From positions 1 through 17,529 of the forward strand of contig CALBTS010000894.1 in assembly GCA_937968035.1 (NCBI GenBank): a DNA stretch of 17,529 nucleotides, given 5' to 3'. The notes beneath the pieces were generated by a model. The model was not told the DNA's origin, did no database searches, and saw only the letters and a program-made list of their open reading frames with translations. Both the position numbers and the translations under genes were made by a program. This DNA is from an uncultured Methanomethylovorans sp. (lineage in GTDB: Archaea; Halobacteriota; Methanosarcinia; Methanosarcinales; Methanosarcinaceae). Positions 7,372-14,635 of the stretch are shown here, piece by piece. Position 1 is the first letter of the stretch. Every line of letters starts with the position of its first letter.

Positions 7372-8739
7372 TTACTCACGCATGAGATTCTCTATCACAA
7401 AGCCATTTGAGTTTATCTCATATCTTGCAGGCCCCTTCTCATGATCACTGCCTCTCATCTTGATTATTGATAAGGACTTCTGCAAAACAGAGGATATAAG
7501 GCTCTGTTGCAGCATTATTACGGTGTCTGCAACTGATGTTATCTGTATGTCGCATATCTTTGAGCGTTCTTTGCTTTCCGTGGTAAGACAGGTCAGAAGT
7601 GATGTAACTCCTTCGTTCCTGAACATTCTTGAGAGAGCGGAAATATGCTGTTTTCTTTCTATTGGGTCCGCAAGGACATAATCAAAACCTTCTACTGCAT
7701 CCAGGAACATTCTCTTTGCCTTTGTTTCCTGGATGGCTTTCTGAATTTGCATCATATGTTTGTTAGGGTCCAATGAGGACGGTAAAGTATGAATGATCTT
7801 TAGGCTGCCATTTTTATACATTCCCTTTAGATCCCATCCAAAGTTGGAAGCATGTAAAAACAGTTCCTCCGGAGTTTCATCAAAATTGATAATAATGCCA
7901 GGTTCCCCTTTTTTTGCTCCTTCCATAATGAAATTGAGTCCAAGTACTGTTTTACCCGTGCCTGTAGAGCCAGCTATAAGGTTCGAGGACCCTTTGAACA
8001 ATCCGCCTCCAAGCATCTCGTCAAGCATGGGTGTTCCAATGGAAATACGCTCAGCAGAAGCGTTTATGGAATAGTCGGCTTGTGCAATATCTTTCGGATA
8101 GACGGATATGCCATCTGTTCCGATCTCAAATGTATGCTTTCCCTGGACGGATGACATACCACTCACTTTCATTAATTCGATATATCGCCTGGTGATATGT
8201 GGGTCAAGGTCTTGAGATATATAGATTATGTTGTCTACTATATCGCTGATCACGTTGCTCTTTACAGCGTCTGGTTCCAGAGTGCCTGTAAAGCAGACCA
8301 CTGCATTCCATTCATTGAGTGCAGCGTTAAGGGAATACATGAACCTTCTCCTTTCGGCTTCCGGGAATCCGAATCCGATAGGTGTGACAGGATCTATCAG
8401 TATCCTGTCGGGTTTAAGTGAACTTACGATATTCCCTAGTTCTACAAGCATAGTGAGCGGGTCTCTTTCCACACTACTGACATTAAAGGTACGGATGTTT
8501 ATATTCTCTTCAAAGAAACTGAACCGTGAAAGGATCTGTCGTATCAATGCTTCAGGTTTGGATGAGATAGCTACGTACAGCACCTTCTCTCCTTTTTTTG
8601 CTGCAGCGCACAGGCTCTGCATTCCAAGCGTGGTCCTTCCTGTTCCAGGTGTTCCTGCAATGAATGTGGTCGAGGGACTAAGGACCCCTCCCCCGAGAAC
8701 CTCGTCCAATCCCTCTATTCCGGTAGACACAATATTCAA
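7372..8739 (-). CDS. KaiC-like double-domain RecA-family ATPase
   Basis: A 455-residue protein with two tandem KaiC/RecA domains (about 1-225 and 230-455), each opening with the STGIEGLDEVLGGG-type motif. Domain 1 has Walker A GTPGTGRTT (29-37) with Arg35 in place of the usual lysine, Walker B ending at Asp116, and no paired catalytic glutamates (SSKPEAL). Domain 2 has an intact GSTGTGKT (257-264), DETPEEL with Glu291-Glu292, and Walker B Asp347. Aligned with cyanobacterial KaiC, residues 396-402 (CDIQITS) fall on the autophosphorylation region, with Thr401-Ser402 where KaiC has Ser431-Thr432. The start is a TTG at 8739 with GAGGAT six bases upstream. It stands alone, divergent from guaAA; no KaiA or KaiB gene is seen. 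Archaeal relatives are signalling or regulatory ATPases of mostly unknown role; a circadian function is not implied. Confidence 0.9.
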   Translation of the reverse strand: MNIVSTGIEGLDEVLGGGVLSPSTTFIAGTPGTGRTTLGMQSLCAAAKKGEKVLYVAISSKPEALIRQILSRFSFFEENINIRTFNVSSVERDPLTMLVELGNIVSSLKPDRILIDPVTPIGFGFPEAERRRFMYSLNAALNEWNAVVCFTGTLEPDAVKSNVISDIVDNIIYISQDLDPHITRRYIELMKVSGMSSVQGKHTFEIGTDGISVYPKDIAQADYSINASAERISIGTPMLDEMLGGGLFKGSSNLIAGSTGTGKTVLGLNFIMEGAKKGEPGIIINFDETPEELFLHASNFGWDLKGMYKNGSLKIIHTLPSSLDPNKHMMQIQKAIQETKAKRMFLDAVEGFDYVLADPIERKQHISALSRMFRNEGVTSLLTCLTTESKERSKICDIQITSVADTVIMLQQSLISSVLQKSLSIIKMRGSDHEKGPARYEINSNGFVIENLMRE

Positions 8740-8858
8740 AACAACATCCTCGCGCGATTTGAATTTATCCCAATATATTAATTATACCCTATAAGTATTT
8801 ATTTATACATTATTCATAGGTAGCTTCATTTTTTGGTGTTGTTGTAAAATAGCATATG

Positions 8859-8868
8859 TATTTATATT
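8859..8868 (+). promoter_or_regulatory. TATA box of the GMP synthase glutaminase gene
   Basis: GTATTTATAT is followed by a predicted start near 8890 and a GGTGGG ribosome binding site (8897-8902), eight bases before the ATG. The 171-bp gap from 8740 to 8910 also holds the divergent kaiC-like promoter, in the AT-rich stretch around 8768-8810. Confidence 0.5.
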
Positions 8869-8910
8869 GATTCACCATACTTGCGATAAATACCCGGGTG
8901 GGTCTATATC

Positions 8911-9480
8911 ATGAAAACAATGAACATCCTTGTTATCAATAACTATGGTCAATTCTGCCATCTCATCCACCGTACTATCCGGGACCTGGATATGGATACG
9001 AGCATGATCTCCAATACATCTTCAGTGGAAGACATCCTGTCAAAAGGACCGGACGGACTGGTGCTCAGTGGCGGTCCGACTTTGGAAAGGGCGGGCAATT
9101 GTGCACAGTATATAAAGGAGATCGATCTCCCTATTCTTGGGATCTGTCTGGGGCATCAGGTGATGGCCAGGACATTTGGCGGAGAGGTCGGTCCGGGTAA
9201 ATATGGCGGATATGCCGAGGTAGCGGTCGAGATCCTTGAACAAGATGATATCCTTCAAGGTATGGCTCCCCGCACATCTGTCTGGGCTTCACATGCCGAT
9301 GAAGTAAAAACCCTGCCTGAAGGTTTTATCCGGCTGGCAAGGTCAGAAATTTGTGAAATAGAGGCCATGAAGCATGAAACCAGGCCACTTTACGGGGTGC
9401 AGTGGCACCCGGAAGTTGCCCACACGGAAAAAGGTAAGGACCTTTTCTTAAATTTCTTCAAGGTATGTGAGGATTACTAA
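8911..9480 (+). CDS. guaAA: GMP synthase (glutamine-hydrolysing), subunit A
   Basis: A 189-residue class I glutamine amidotransferase that supplies ammonia to a separate ATP-pyrophosphatase subunit, which aminates XMP to GMP. The catalytic triad is Cys79 in GICLGHQ, His166 and Glu168 in [11 protein letters not shown]. The SGGP oxyanion motif is at 53-56. Length is typical of the stand-alone archaeal GuaAa; bacteria fuse this domain to the synthetase. The synthetase subunit is not in this window. The start at 8911 is favoured over the ATG at 8920 by spacing to the GGTGGG site. The gene is single, convergent with SRP54, with 18 bp between stops. Other single-domain amidotransferases (for example TrpG or PabA) are possible but less similar. 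Confidence 0.9.
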   Translation: MKTMNILVINNYGQFCHLIHRTIRDLDMDTSMISNTSSVEDILSKGPDGLVLSGGPTLERAGNCAQYIKEIDLPILGICLGHQVMARTFGGEVGPGKYGGYAEVAVEILEQDDILQGMAPRTSVWASHADEVKTLPEGFIRLARSEICEIEAMKHETRPLYGVQWHPEVAHTEKGKDLFLNFFKVCEDY

Positions 9481-9498
9481 CCCCATACCTCTTTGGTT

Positions 9499-10818
9499 TT
9501 ACATGCCGAATTTCTTCATCATTTTCTGCATGTTGAACTTACCGCCGCGCAACCCCTTCATGGTATTCTGCATCGTTTTATAGTACTTCAACAATTCCCT
9601 TACATCGTCAGGACTGCATCCTGATCCTATGGAGATACGCTTTATCCTGGCACTTCCTATAAGGCGTGGATTAAGCATTTCTTCCTCGGTCATGGAGTCC
9701 ATTACCACACGGTACCGTGTAAGTTTCTCCCCCGTCACCTGGTAAGCTTCCTCAGGCACCTTTACACCCATGCCCCCCAGAGGCAGCATCTGCATGATCT
9801 GTTTCATTGGGCCCATTTTGTTAAGGGTTTCCAGTTGCTTGTACATGTCCTTGAGGGTGAAGCGTCCCCTCATCATGGCTTCCATGTCAAGTTCTTCTTC
9901 CTTCAGGTTTTCCTGGGCTTTCTCTATGAGGCCCTTTATATCGCCCATTCCAAGTAGTTTAGATATGAACCTGTCAGGTTCGAACTTCTCCAGGTCTTCG
10001 GGTGTTTCTCCAACACCGATGAACGCGATGGATGAATTTGTCTCAGAAACGGCAGATATGGCTCCACCGCCCTTTGCAGTACCATCCAGCTTAGAGATGA
10101 CGACACCTGAGATACCGATAGAATCGTTGAACGCTCTTGCCTGTTCGCTTGCCTGCTGACCTATCGCACCATCAAGTACAAGCAGTTTGTAATCAGGATG
10201 TGCAATGGCATGGATCTGTTCCATTTCCTCGATGAGGTCCTTTTCCAGAGAGTGGCGTCCTGCAGTGTCTATTATGATCACATCGTATTTTTCCACTTCC
10301 TTAAGACCTCTTTCTACGATCCCTACTGCATCAGGGTTGCCTTCTTCTCCGTAAAATGTAACGTTAAGTTTACCACAAAGGGTATTCAACTGCTGGTATG
10401 CACCGGGCCTGAACGTATCTGCACATATCACTGCCGGCCGCAGACCTTTGCGCTGAAAATATCTTGCAAGTTTTGATGTGGTCGTGGTCTTACCGCTACC
10501 CTGAAGACCTATCATCATGATCTTCTGAGGTTTCAGGGGAATATCTGTGCCTTTACCTATGATATTGATAAGTTCCTGGTAGACGATCCTTATCACATGC
10601 TCACGGGGGTTCATGCCTGAAGGCACATCTTCCTTCATAGCACGCTCCTTGATGTGGTTCGACATCATCATGACAAGCTTGACATTGACGTCAGCCTGCA
10701 GCATTGCTCTTTGGATGTCCTTTACCACTTCATTTACCGTGTGTTCGTCTATCCTGCCGGATTTGACGAGTTTCTTAAGTGCATCCTGCAAGGAGTTTCC
10801 GAGTTTTTCCATTACCAT
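9499..10818 (-). CDS. srp54: Signal recognition particle protein SRP54
   Basis: A 439-residue GTPase that binds 7S RNA and signal sequences and targets nascent membrane proteins. Domains in order: N-terminal helical bundle (about 1-95), G domain with GLQGSGKTT (104-112), [11 protein letters not shown] (134-144), DTAGR (184-188) and [11 protein letters not shown] (242-252), then a methionine-rich M domain from about 300 with [15 protein letters not shown] and the RNA-binding [15 protein letters not shown], ending KMMKKFGM. Length is normal. The start at 10818 has AGGGCGAT upstream; a second ATG two codons later is possible. No ftsY or 7S RNA gene is visible in the window. Cytoplasmic and membrane-associated. 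Confidence 0.97.
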   Translation of the reverse strand: MVMEKLGNSLQDALKKLVKSGRIDEHTVNEVVKDIQRAMLQADVNVKLVMMMSNHIKERAMKEDVPSGMNPREHVIRIVYQELINIIGKGTDIPLKPQKIMMIGLQGSGKTTTTSKLARYFQRKGLRPAVICADTFRPGAYQQLNTLCGKLNVTFYGEEGNPDAVGIVERGLKEVEKYDVIIIDTAGRHSLEKDLIEEMEQIHAIAHPDYKLLVLDGAIGQQASEQARAFNDSIGISGVVISKLDGTAKGGGAISAVSETNSSIAFIGVGETPEDLEKFEPDRFISKLLGMGDIKGLIEKAQENLKEEELDMEAMMRGRFTLKDMYKQLETLNKMGPMKQIMQMLPLGGMGVKVPEEAYQVTGEKLTRYRVVMDSMTEEEMLNPRLIGSARIKRISIGSGCSPDDVRELLKYYKTMQNTMKGLRGGKFNMQKMMKKFGM

Positions 10819-10848
10819 TTAAGGATCGCCCTGTTCAGTTCTTTTTCA

Positions 10849-10859
10849 TTATAAAAGGG
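10849..10859 (-). promoter_or_regulatory. Candidate TATA box of srp54
   Basis: CTTTTATAATG on the minus strand would place the transcript start near 10827, giving a very short leader. A second AT-rich box at 10862-10878 would give a start near 10845 and better accommodate the ribosome binding site. I cannot decide between them. Confidence 0.35.
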
Positions 10860-10989
10860 TTGCCTTTATTTAATTATATTGCAGGTTTTTCCTTTCAATA
10901 TCTTGCGTCTCTCAGGCACGAGTGATGTAATATCCGCTCAGCTCACAGGTCATGTAACTGTTACTCCTTGCACAATGCAGGGAAATAAA

Positions 10990-11026
10990 GAAGGTGAAAA
11001 ACTGTTTCAACCCAATTTTTCACTTC
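10990..11026 (-). terminator. AT-rich stem-loop after the uspA gene
   Basis: GAAGGTGAAAAA (10990-11001) pairs with TTTTTCACTTC (11016-11026), an 11-bp stem with one bulged base and a 14-nt loop. On the minus strand it lies about 30 nt past the uspA stop and is followed by TTTATTT. A T6 run also occurs at 11034-11039 on that strand. Together these are a plausible termination zone. The rest of the 235-bp gap to srp54 shows only a short GTAAC-T-GTTAC palindrome at 10954-10964. Confidence 0.4.
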
Positions 11027-11053
11027 ATTCTCAAAAAAGTACCTTCTATGGGC

Positions 11054-11518
11054 TCACTTAACTATCATCACTCGTGTCTTTGCATGCCTTGCAACATCCA
11101 CAGCCACGCTTCCCACCAGTACCCTGTCGATGCCAGATCTTCCCAGAGTACCCATTACTATCAGGTCGATATCGTTCTTATCTGCAAAGTCGATTATCGC
11201 AGAACCCGGATGTCCTTTGATCATCACAGGCTCAACTTCCACTCCTGTCTTTTTCCCCATCTCCACTACAACATCAAGTGCTTTTCTCCCATCAGCTTCC
11301 AGATGTTTTTCAAAATCCTTTTCTTCAAGGGAAACTCCTTTTGGAGGCTCGATAGGCACACCAAAATATGAAAGATGAGGTATGTCCGGCAAGACGTTTA
11401 GTGCATATAGTTTCGCCCCTGCCATTCCCGCGATATCTATCGCAGATGATGCCGCATGCTTAGCATTTTCTGAACCATCCGTTGCAATGAGTATCTTTTT
11501 ATACATTTCACTCTGCAT
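11054..11518 (-). CDS. Universal stress protein, UspA family
   Basis: A 154-residue single-domain Usp protein. It opens with KKILIATDGSENA, a typical first strand and nucleotide-binding aspartate, and carries the ATP-binding signature GTLGRSGIDRVLVGSVA (G-2X-G-9X-G-S), which suggests an ATP-binding rather than ATP-free member. The insertion SYFGVPIEPPKGVSLEEKD in the middle is common in archaeal homologues. The start at 11518 has GGGGAGTG six bases upstream. A GTG at 11527 and an ATG at 11506 (MYKKILIATDG, with GAGTGA before it) are alternatives. It lies upstream of srp54 on the same strand but 235 bp away with its own probable terminator, so it is likely a single gene. The cellular role of archaeal members is mostly unknown. 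Confidence 0.92.
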   Translation of the reverse strand: MQSEMYKKILIATDGSENAKHAASSAIDIAGMAGAKLYALNVLPDIPHLSYFGVPIEPPKGVSLEEKDFEKHLEADGRKALDVVVEMGKKTGVEVEPVMIKGHPGSAIIDFADKNDIDLIVMGTLGRSGIDRVLVGSVAVDVARHAKTRVMIVK

Positions 11519-11702
11519 ATTATACACTCCCCTATTTACCTATAAAAAGAGTAAGCCGCCCACTATCATAAAGCTTTTGGATAAGTTTAATAAAGGTCCT
11601 ATGGAAATTGTTTTCCTTCTAAAAAAGGTTCAAATAGACTGAATTAATAACAAATATGAAAGATTGCACTAGAGAACTAAATTCAGTTAATAAAAAAATC
11701 AG

Positions 11703-11777
11703 TAGCGGGGAATGGATTCGAACCATTGGTCTACGGGTTATGAGCCCGTCGGGATCTCCTGGCTACCCTACCCCGCT
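11703..11777 (-). tRNA. Initiator tRNA-Met (CAU)
   Basis: A complete 75-nt cloverleaf can be drawn. The 7-bp acceptor stem is AGCGGGG/CCCCGCT, the anticodon stem ACGGG/CCCGT holds loop CTCATAA with anticodon CAU, the variable loop is five bases, and the T arm is AATGG-TTCGAAT-CCATT. The discriminator is A; CCA is not encoded. The A1-U72 first pair and the three G-C pairs closing the anticodon stem are marks of an archaeal initiator tRNA, so I call it initiator rather than elongator or tRNA-Ile2. No intron. A possible stem in the 5' leader lies at 11791-11824. Confidence 0.95.
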
Positions 11778-11857
11778 TCATATTTTGCGTGTAACGATGT
11801 ACTCCCATTCAACGGTATCATTACAGATAAATGTTGCGATGGAAGAGGCAGTGAAAA

Positions 11858-11867
11858 CATATATTAA
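11858..11867 (+). promoter_or_regulatory. Candidate TATA box before the structured segment
   Basis: CATATATTAA would start plus-strand transcription near 11888, at the centre of a TATGAAA-T-TTTCATA palindrome (11881-11895) and just before the first stem of the candidate RNA. The same AT-rich site could be read from the minus strand for the tRNA, but it lies about 85 bp from the tRNA 5' end, which is far. Confidence 0.35.
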
Positions 11868-11880
11868 AAGAGATCTAAAG

Positions 11881-12147
11881 TATGAAATTTTCATATGTCC
11901 GGAGGGAAAGGTCTTGATCATGTTATTGCCGGCTAAGTTTAAATCTTATGGGAAAGGCGAAACGGGATATATGGGACATACCGGCTATAAAATGCCTATG
12001 GTAAGTGTGTCATCCACCTGGCCCGTTTGCTTTTGGGATAGCCTAGGCTGGCAGGTTGAAATAGGAAGATCTCCTCTGCCACCAAAATCCTTCTGGAAGG
12101 TCTTGTTCCTGCAGTGTAGCAATGAAAGGCATTGTGGTAGGAAGGGT
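11881..12147 (+). ncRNA. Candidate structured RNA (unrecognised) in the 408-bp gap between tRNA-iMet and the zinc-ribbon gene
   Basis: This is the only gap over 300 bases (11778-12185). No convincing protein gene lies in it. Stems seen: (1) 11953-11966 with 12022-12034, 13 bp with one bulged G; (2) inside it, GACATAC 11975-11981 with GTGTGTC 12005-12011; (3) TGGCAG 12049-12054 with CTGCCA 12076-12081, enclosing AGGA/TCCT (12063-12066/12072-12075); (4) CCTT-CTGG-AAGG 12089-12100; (5) TTCCTGC 12106-12112 with GTAGGAA 12137-12143, enclosing CAATG-AAAGG-CATTG 12120-12134. All wobble pairs (in stems 1, 2 and 5) are G-U on the plus strand and would be A-C mismatches on the minus strand, which favours plus-strand RNA. 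A four-T run ends it at 12147-12150. It could be a free small RNA or the 5' leader of the zinc-ribbon gene. I see no RNase P or 7S RNA signature. No covariation evidence is available here. Confidence 0.42.
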
Positions 12148-12157
12148 TTTAATATAT
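12147..12157 (+). promoter_or_regulatory. Candidate TATA box of the zinc-ribbon gene
   Basis: TTTTAATATAT lies 29-39 bases before the ATG at 12186, so a transcript from it would have a leader of only about 10 nt, just including GGTGA. If it is used, the upstream structured segment is a separate transcript; if not, that segment is the gene's leader. Confidence 0.35.
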
Positions 12158-12185
12158 CCCTGCGCTTATTAAAAAACGGTGAAAT

Positions 12186-12611
12186 ATGTCACATAAGTGC
12201 ACCAGATGTGGAGAAATATTCGTTGATGGAGCCGCAGTTATCCTCAGTGGCTGTCCGTCATGTGGGTGGAACAAGTTCCTCTACGTTAAAGGTCCTGAAG
12301 AAGAGCATCAAGTTTCGGAAAAGGCCGGTCATGAGGTCCTTGACGAAACCCACAAGCAAGAAACTCCTGCAGAGAAGCTCATAAAAGAGATAGATGAGAT
12401 CATAGGTATAGAAAAAGAGGAACGCAGTGTCATAGAGGAGGATGGTGACAGGGTGGAATCCGTTCGTATACTTGGTCCCGGATCTTACGAACTCAATCTG
12501 GATTCCCTGTTGCAGCGTAAGGAGATCATCATGGCCATCAAGGAAGACGGCACATATGCCCTGCACCTGCCTTCTGTTTTTAAGGCAGAGCGAAAAGAAA
12601 AGAAAAAGTGA
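12186..12611 (+). CDS. Zinc-ribbon protein (COG3364-like), 141 residues
   Basis: An archaeal protein with an N-terminal zinc ribbon: Cys5-Cys8 (CTRC) and Cys23-Cys26 (CPSC) in the first 27 residues. An acidic, probably flexible region follows (about 35-75, rich in Glu and Lys). The C-terminal domain (about 85-130) is marked by VRILGPGSYELNLDSLLQR and IIMAIKEDGTYALHLPS, and the tail is lysine-rich (KAERKEKKK), suggesting a nucleic acid or RNP partner, though this is only inferred. The start is supported by GGTGA three bases before the ATG. The biochemical role of this family is unknown to me. It is 21 bp upstream of the DUF1624-like gene, probably in one transcript, and directly downstream of the candidate structured RNA. 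Confidence 0.85.
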   Translation: MSHKCTRCGEIFVDGAAVILSGCPSCGWNKFLYVKGPEEEHQVSEKAGHEVLDETHKQETPAEKLIKEIDEIIGIEKEERSVIEEDGDRVESVRILGPGSYELNLDSLLQRKEIIMAIKEDGTYALHLPSVFKAERKEKKK

Positions 12612-12632
12612 ACATTTCCGGGGCAGCGTGTA

Positions 12633-13394
12633 ATGCTCAGCGTTCACAACAGGTTCTGGGAAATTGATGCACTAAGGGGGATCGCCATACTCCTTATGGT
12701 GCAGTTTCATTTCCTTTATGATCTGGTGTTCTTTGGTGTGCTGCACGTAGACGTTTGGTCGGGGCCGGTATTTTATATCGGCAGGAGTGCAGCTATTCTT
12801 TTTGTTTTTCTTGTAGGCGTTTCCCTTACCCTGAGCCATTCCAGAAGTAAGGTATCTGGTTTGCAGGTTGGTTTCAAAAAATATCTCAAAAGGGGCTTTC
12901 ACATCTTTCTATGGGGTCTGGTCTTCACGATGGGAAGCTGGGTGCTTTTCCCGGATAAGGTCATAGTGTTCGGTATTTTGCACTTCATTGGCGTAGCTAT
13001 CATATTATCATATCCTTTACTGGAATACCGCCTTCCCAATCTTATCGGAGGGTTTATCGTTCTTTTTCTGGGAGGATCAGTGGAAAACTTCACAGTTGAT
13101 CTTCCATGGCTTATATGGCTTGGTCTGACCCCTGCAGGTTTCCAGACCCTTGATCATTTTCCATTGCTGCCCTGGTTTGGCGTTACCATGCTGGGAATAT
13201 TCTCGGGCAACATGATGTATCCTGATCATCATCGTAAATATGAACTCCCTAATCTCTCTCAGAATCCATTGATATCCGCTCTTGAGTTCATGGGAAGAAG
13301 ATCACTGGCGATATATATCATACACCAGCCACTGCTGGTTGTTGTCCTGTACGCCTCTGGAATTATTGATGTAAATTCCCTGGGAATTCAGTAG
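12633..13394 (+). CDS. DUF1624-family membrane protein (heparan-alpha-glucosaminide N-acetyltransferase-like)
   Basis: A 253-residue polytopic membrane protein. Its N-terminus RFWEIDALRGIAILLMVQFH is the hallmark of the DUF1624/YeiB-type acyltransferase superfamily, with the conserved Arg and the His of VQFHFLYD that the family uses in acyl transfer. About seven hydrophobic segments are visible, and ARRSLAIYIIHQP-type residues (MGRRSLAIYIIHQPLL) close the domain. The acyl donor and acceptor are unknown; related proteins acetylate sugars of surface polymers. The ribosome binding site is weak (a CGGGG about 11 bases upstream), consistent with translation coupled to the preceding gene. It ends at TAG with a TAA three codons later. 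Convergent with the dinB gene, 27 bp between stops. Confidence 0.88.
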   Translation: MLSVHNRFWEIDALRGIAILLMVQFHFLYDLVFFGVLHVDVWSGPVFYIGRSAAILFVFLVGVSLTLSHSRSKVSGLQVGFKKYLKRGFHIFLWGLVFTMGSWVLFPDKVIVFGILHFIGVAIILSYPLLEYRLPNLIGGFIVLFLGGSVENFTVDLPWLIWLGLTPAGFQTLDHFPLLPWFGVTMLGIFSGNMMYPDHHRKYELPNLSQNPLISALEFMGRRSLAIYIIHQPLLVVVLYASGIIDVNSLGIQ

Positions 13395-13421
13395 TTCTAT
13401 TAAGTATCATGAATAAATGTT

Positions 13422-14504
13422 TTAGTAATCTGTAATCAATGTTTGCCTTTCATCTATCTTTTCAAGATTTGAGACCCCAACTCCAAGCAGTCTGAACCTG
13501 CCGGTACCTGTGAATTCTTTCATAAGATGCAGGGCTTCCCTTCTCATAACGTAGAGGTCTGTACTGGCACAGCTTAAGGTCCTGGACCGCGTATAGGTGC
13601 TGAAGTTCCCGTATCTGACTCTGATAGTGATGGTACGAAAACGGTATCTTTTTTTCAGAAGGGATGCATGTACCTTCTCGGACAGAGCGTAGAAAACCTT
13701 TTTTATGGTATCAGGATCAGTTATATCCTCGTCAAAGGTGTCTTCCTTGCTGATGGATTTAACTCCTTCTGTTTCCTCCACTTCTCTTTCGTCGATCCCG
13801 TTAGCCATCCGGTGCATTGTCAGTCCGAATTTTCCGAATCTCGCTATGAGCAGTTGCACATCGTATACTGCGAGCTGTCCAACGGTCCCCAGCCCCATTT
13901 CACGTAACAGCAGAGCAGTTTTCTTTCCTATCCCTGGTATTTTGGATATGGACAAAGGGTCCAGGAACTGTTTCGCTTCTTCAGGACTTACAACTGTAAG
14001 GCCGTCTGGTTTATTGAAATCGGATGCTATCTTGGCTATCACCTTGTTCGGAGCTATCCCCACGGAACATGTAAGTCCTTCCCTGCGCAGTATATTTTCC
14101 TTGATGCTCTTTGCGACATCAATAGCTTTATCATAATCAGTGATGTCTTTGTCAAGCTCCATGTATGCTTCATCCACACTGACCTGCTGGAATCTGGAAG
14201 AGAACTCTCTAAGTATTTCCATTATCCTGGAAGATGTACTTTTGTATAGTTCCATATCCACCGGTAAATATACGGCATCAGGACACAGCTTATATGCTTT
14301 GGATATGGGCATTGCTGAATGTATGCCGTATTTGCGGGCTTCATAGGAGCAGGTGCTTACTACGCCCCTTCCGGTACCATTTTTAGGGTCAGAGCCCACT
14401 ATCACGGGCTTTCCCCGGATCTCAGGTTTTTCTCTTGTTTCCACTGACGAGTAAAAACTGTCCATATCAATGTGCAGTGTTATACGGTTTTGGTCTGCGC
14501 TCAT
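13422..14504 (-). CDS. dinB: DNA polymerase IV (Y-family, DinB)
   Basis: A 360-residue translesion polymerase. Palm motifs are HIDMDSFYSSVE (11-22), with metal ligand Asp13 and the steric-gate Tyr18, and VSVDEAY (108-114), with Asp111-Glu112. SYEARKYGI (53-61) is the finger motif that contacts the incoming nucleotide. The helix-hairpin-helix KIPGIGKKT follows, then the little-finger domain (about 240-345). The C-terminus QTLITDY resembles a clamp-binding PIP box (Q-x-x-I-x-x-aromatic) but stops one residue short of the usual second aromatic. No Shine-Dalgarno is evident before the ATG at 14504. A TATA-like GGGTTTATAATTTC at 14527-14540 (minus strand) would start transcription within a few bases of it, so the message is probably leaderless or nearly so. 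Confidence 0.95.
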   Translation of the reverse strand: MSADQNRITLHIDMDSFYSSVETREKPEIRGKPVIVGSDPKNGTGRGVVSTCSYEARKYGIHSAMPISKAYKLCPDAVYLPVDMELYKSTSSRIMEILREFSSRFQQVSVDEAYMELDKDITDYDKAIDVAKSIKENILRREGLTCSVGIAPNKVIAKIASDFNKPDGLTVVSPEEAKQFLDPLSISKIPGIGKKTALLLREMGLGTVGQLAVYDVQLLIARFGKFGLTMHRMANGIDEREVEETEGVKSISKEDTFDEDITDPDTIKKVFYALSEKVHASLLKKRYRFRTITIRVRYGNFSTYTRSRTLSCASTDLYVMRREALHLMKEFTGTGRFRLLGVGVSNLEKIDERQTLITDY

Positions 14505-14635
14505 TTAGAGCTTCATATATAATTCAGGGTTTATAATTTCCGATCCATGCACAGTGAAAGTAATCTATTCTAACGATATCTTTCCGGTGTATTGAAATAA
14601 CATCATCTGCTTATTTATCAGGAAAGGAGGACTCA

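Noticed and set aside
10954..10964. GTAAC-T-GTTAC palindrome as a relative of the aro operator
   Set aside because: The half-sites are in the opposite order to those at 7274-7290 and it is not at a promoter start; too short to be meaningful alone.
10879..11061. 60-codon plus-strand frame between srp54 and uspA
   Set aside because: No ribosome binding site and no recognisable product; the region is better read as promoter and terminator sequence.
11881..12147. RNase P RNA or SRP 7S RNA as the identity of the structured segment
   Set aside because: GGAGGGAAAGGTC near 11901 is only loosely like the RNase P 5' conserved block, and the matching 3' ACAGAA...GGCTTA block and the SRP helix 8 motif are both absent.
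11656..12384. Continuous 242-codon open frame on the plus strand
   Set aside because: It runs antisense through the tRNA and out of frame through the zinc-ribbon gene, has no ribosome binding site, and shows no family pattern. A shorter start at 11839 gives a locally protein-like N-terminus but no upstream signal.
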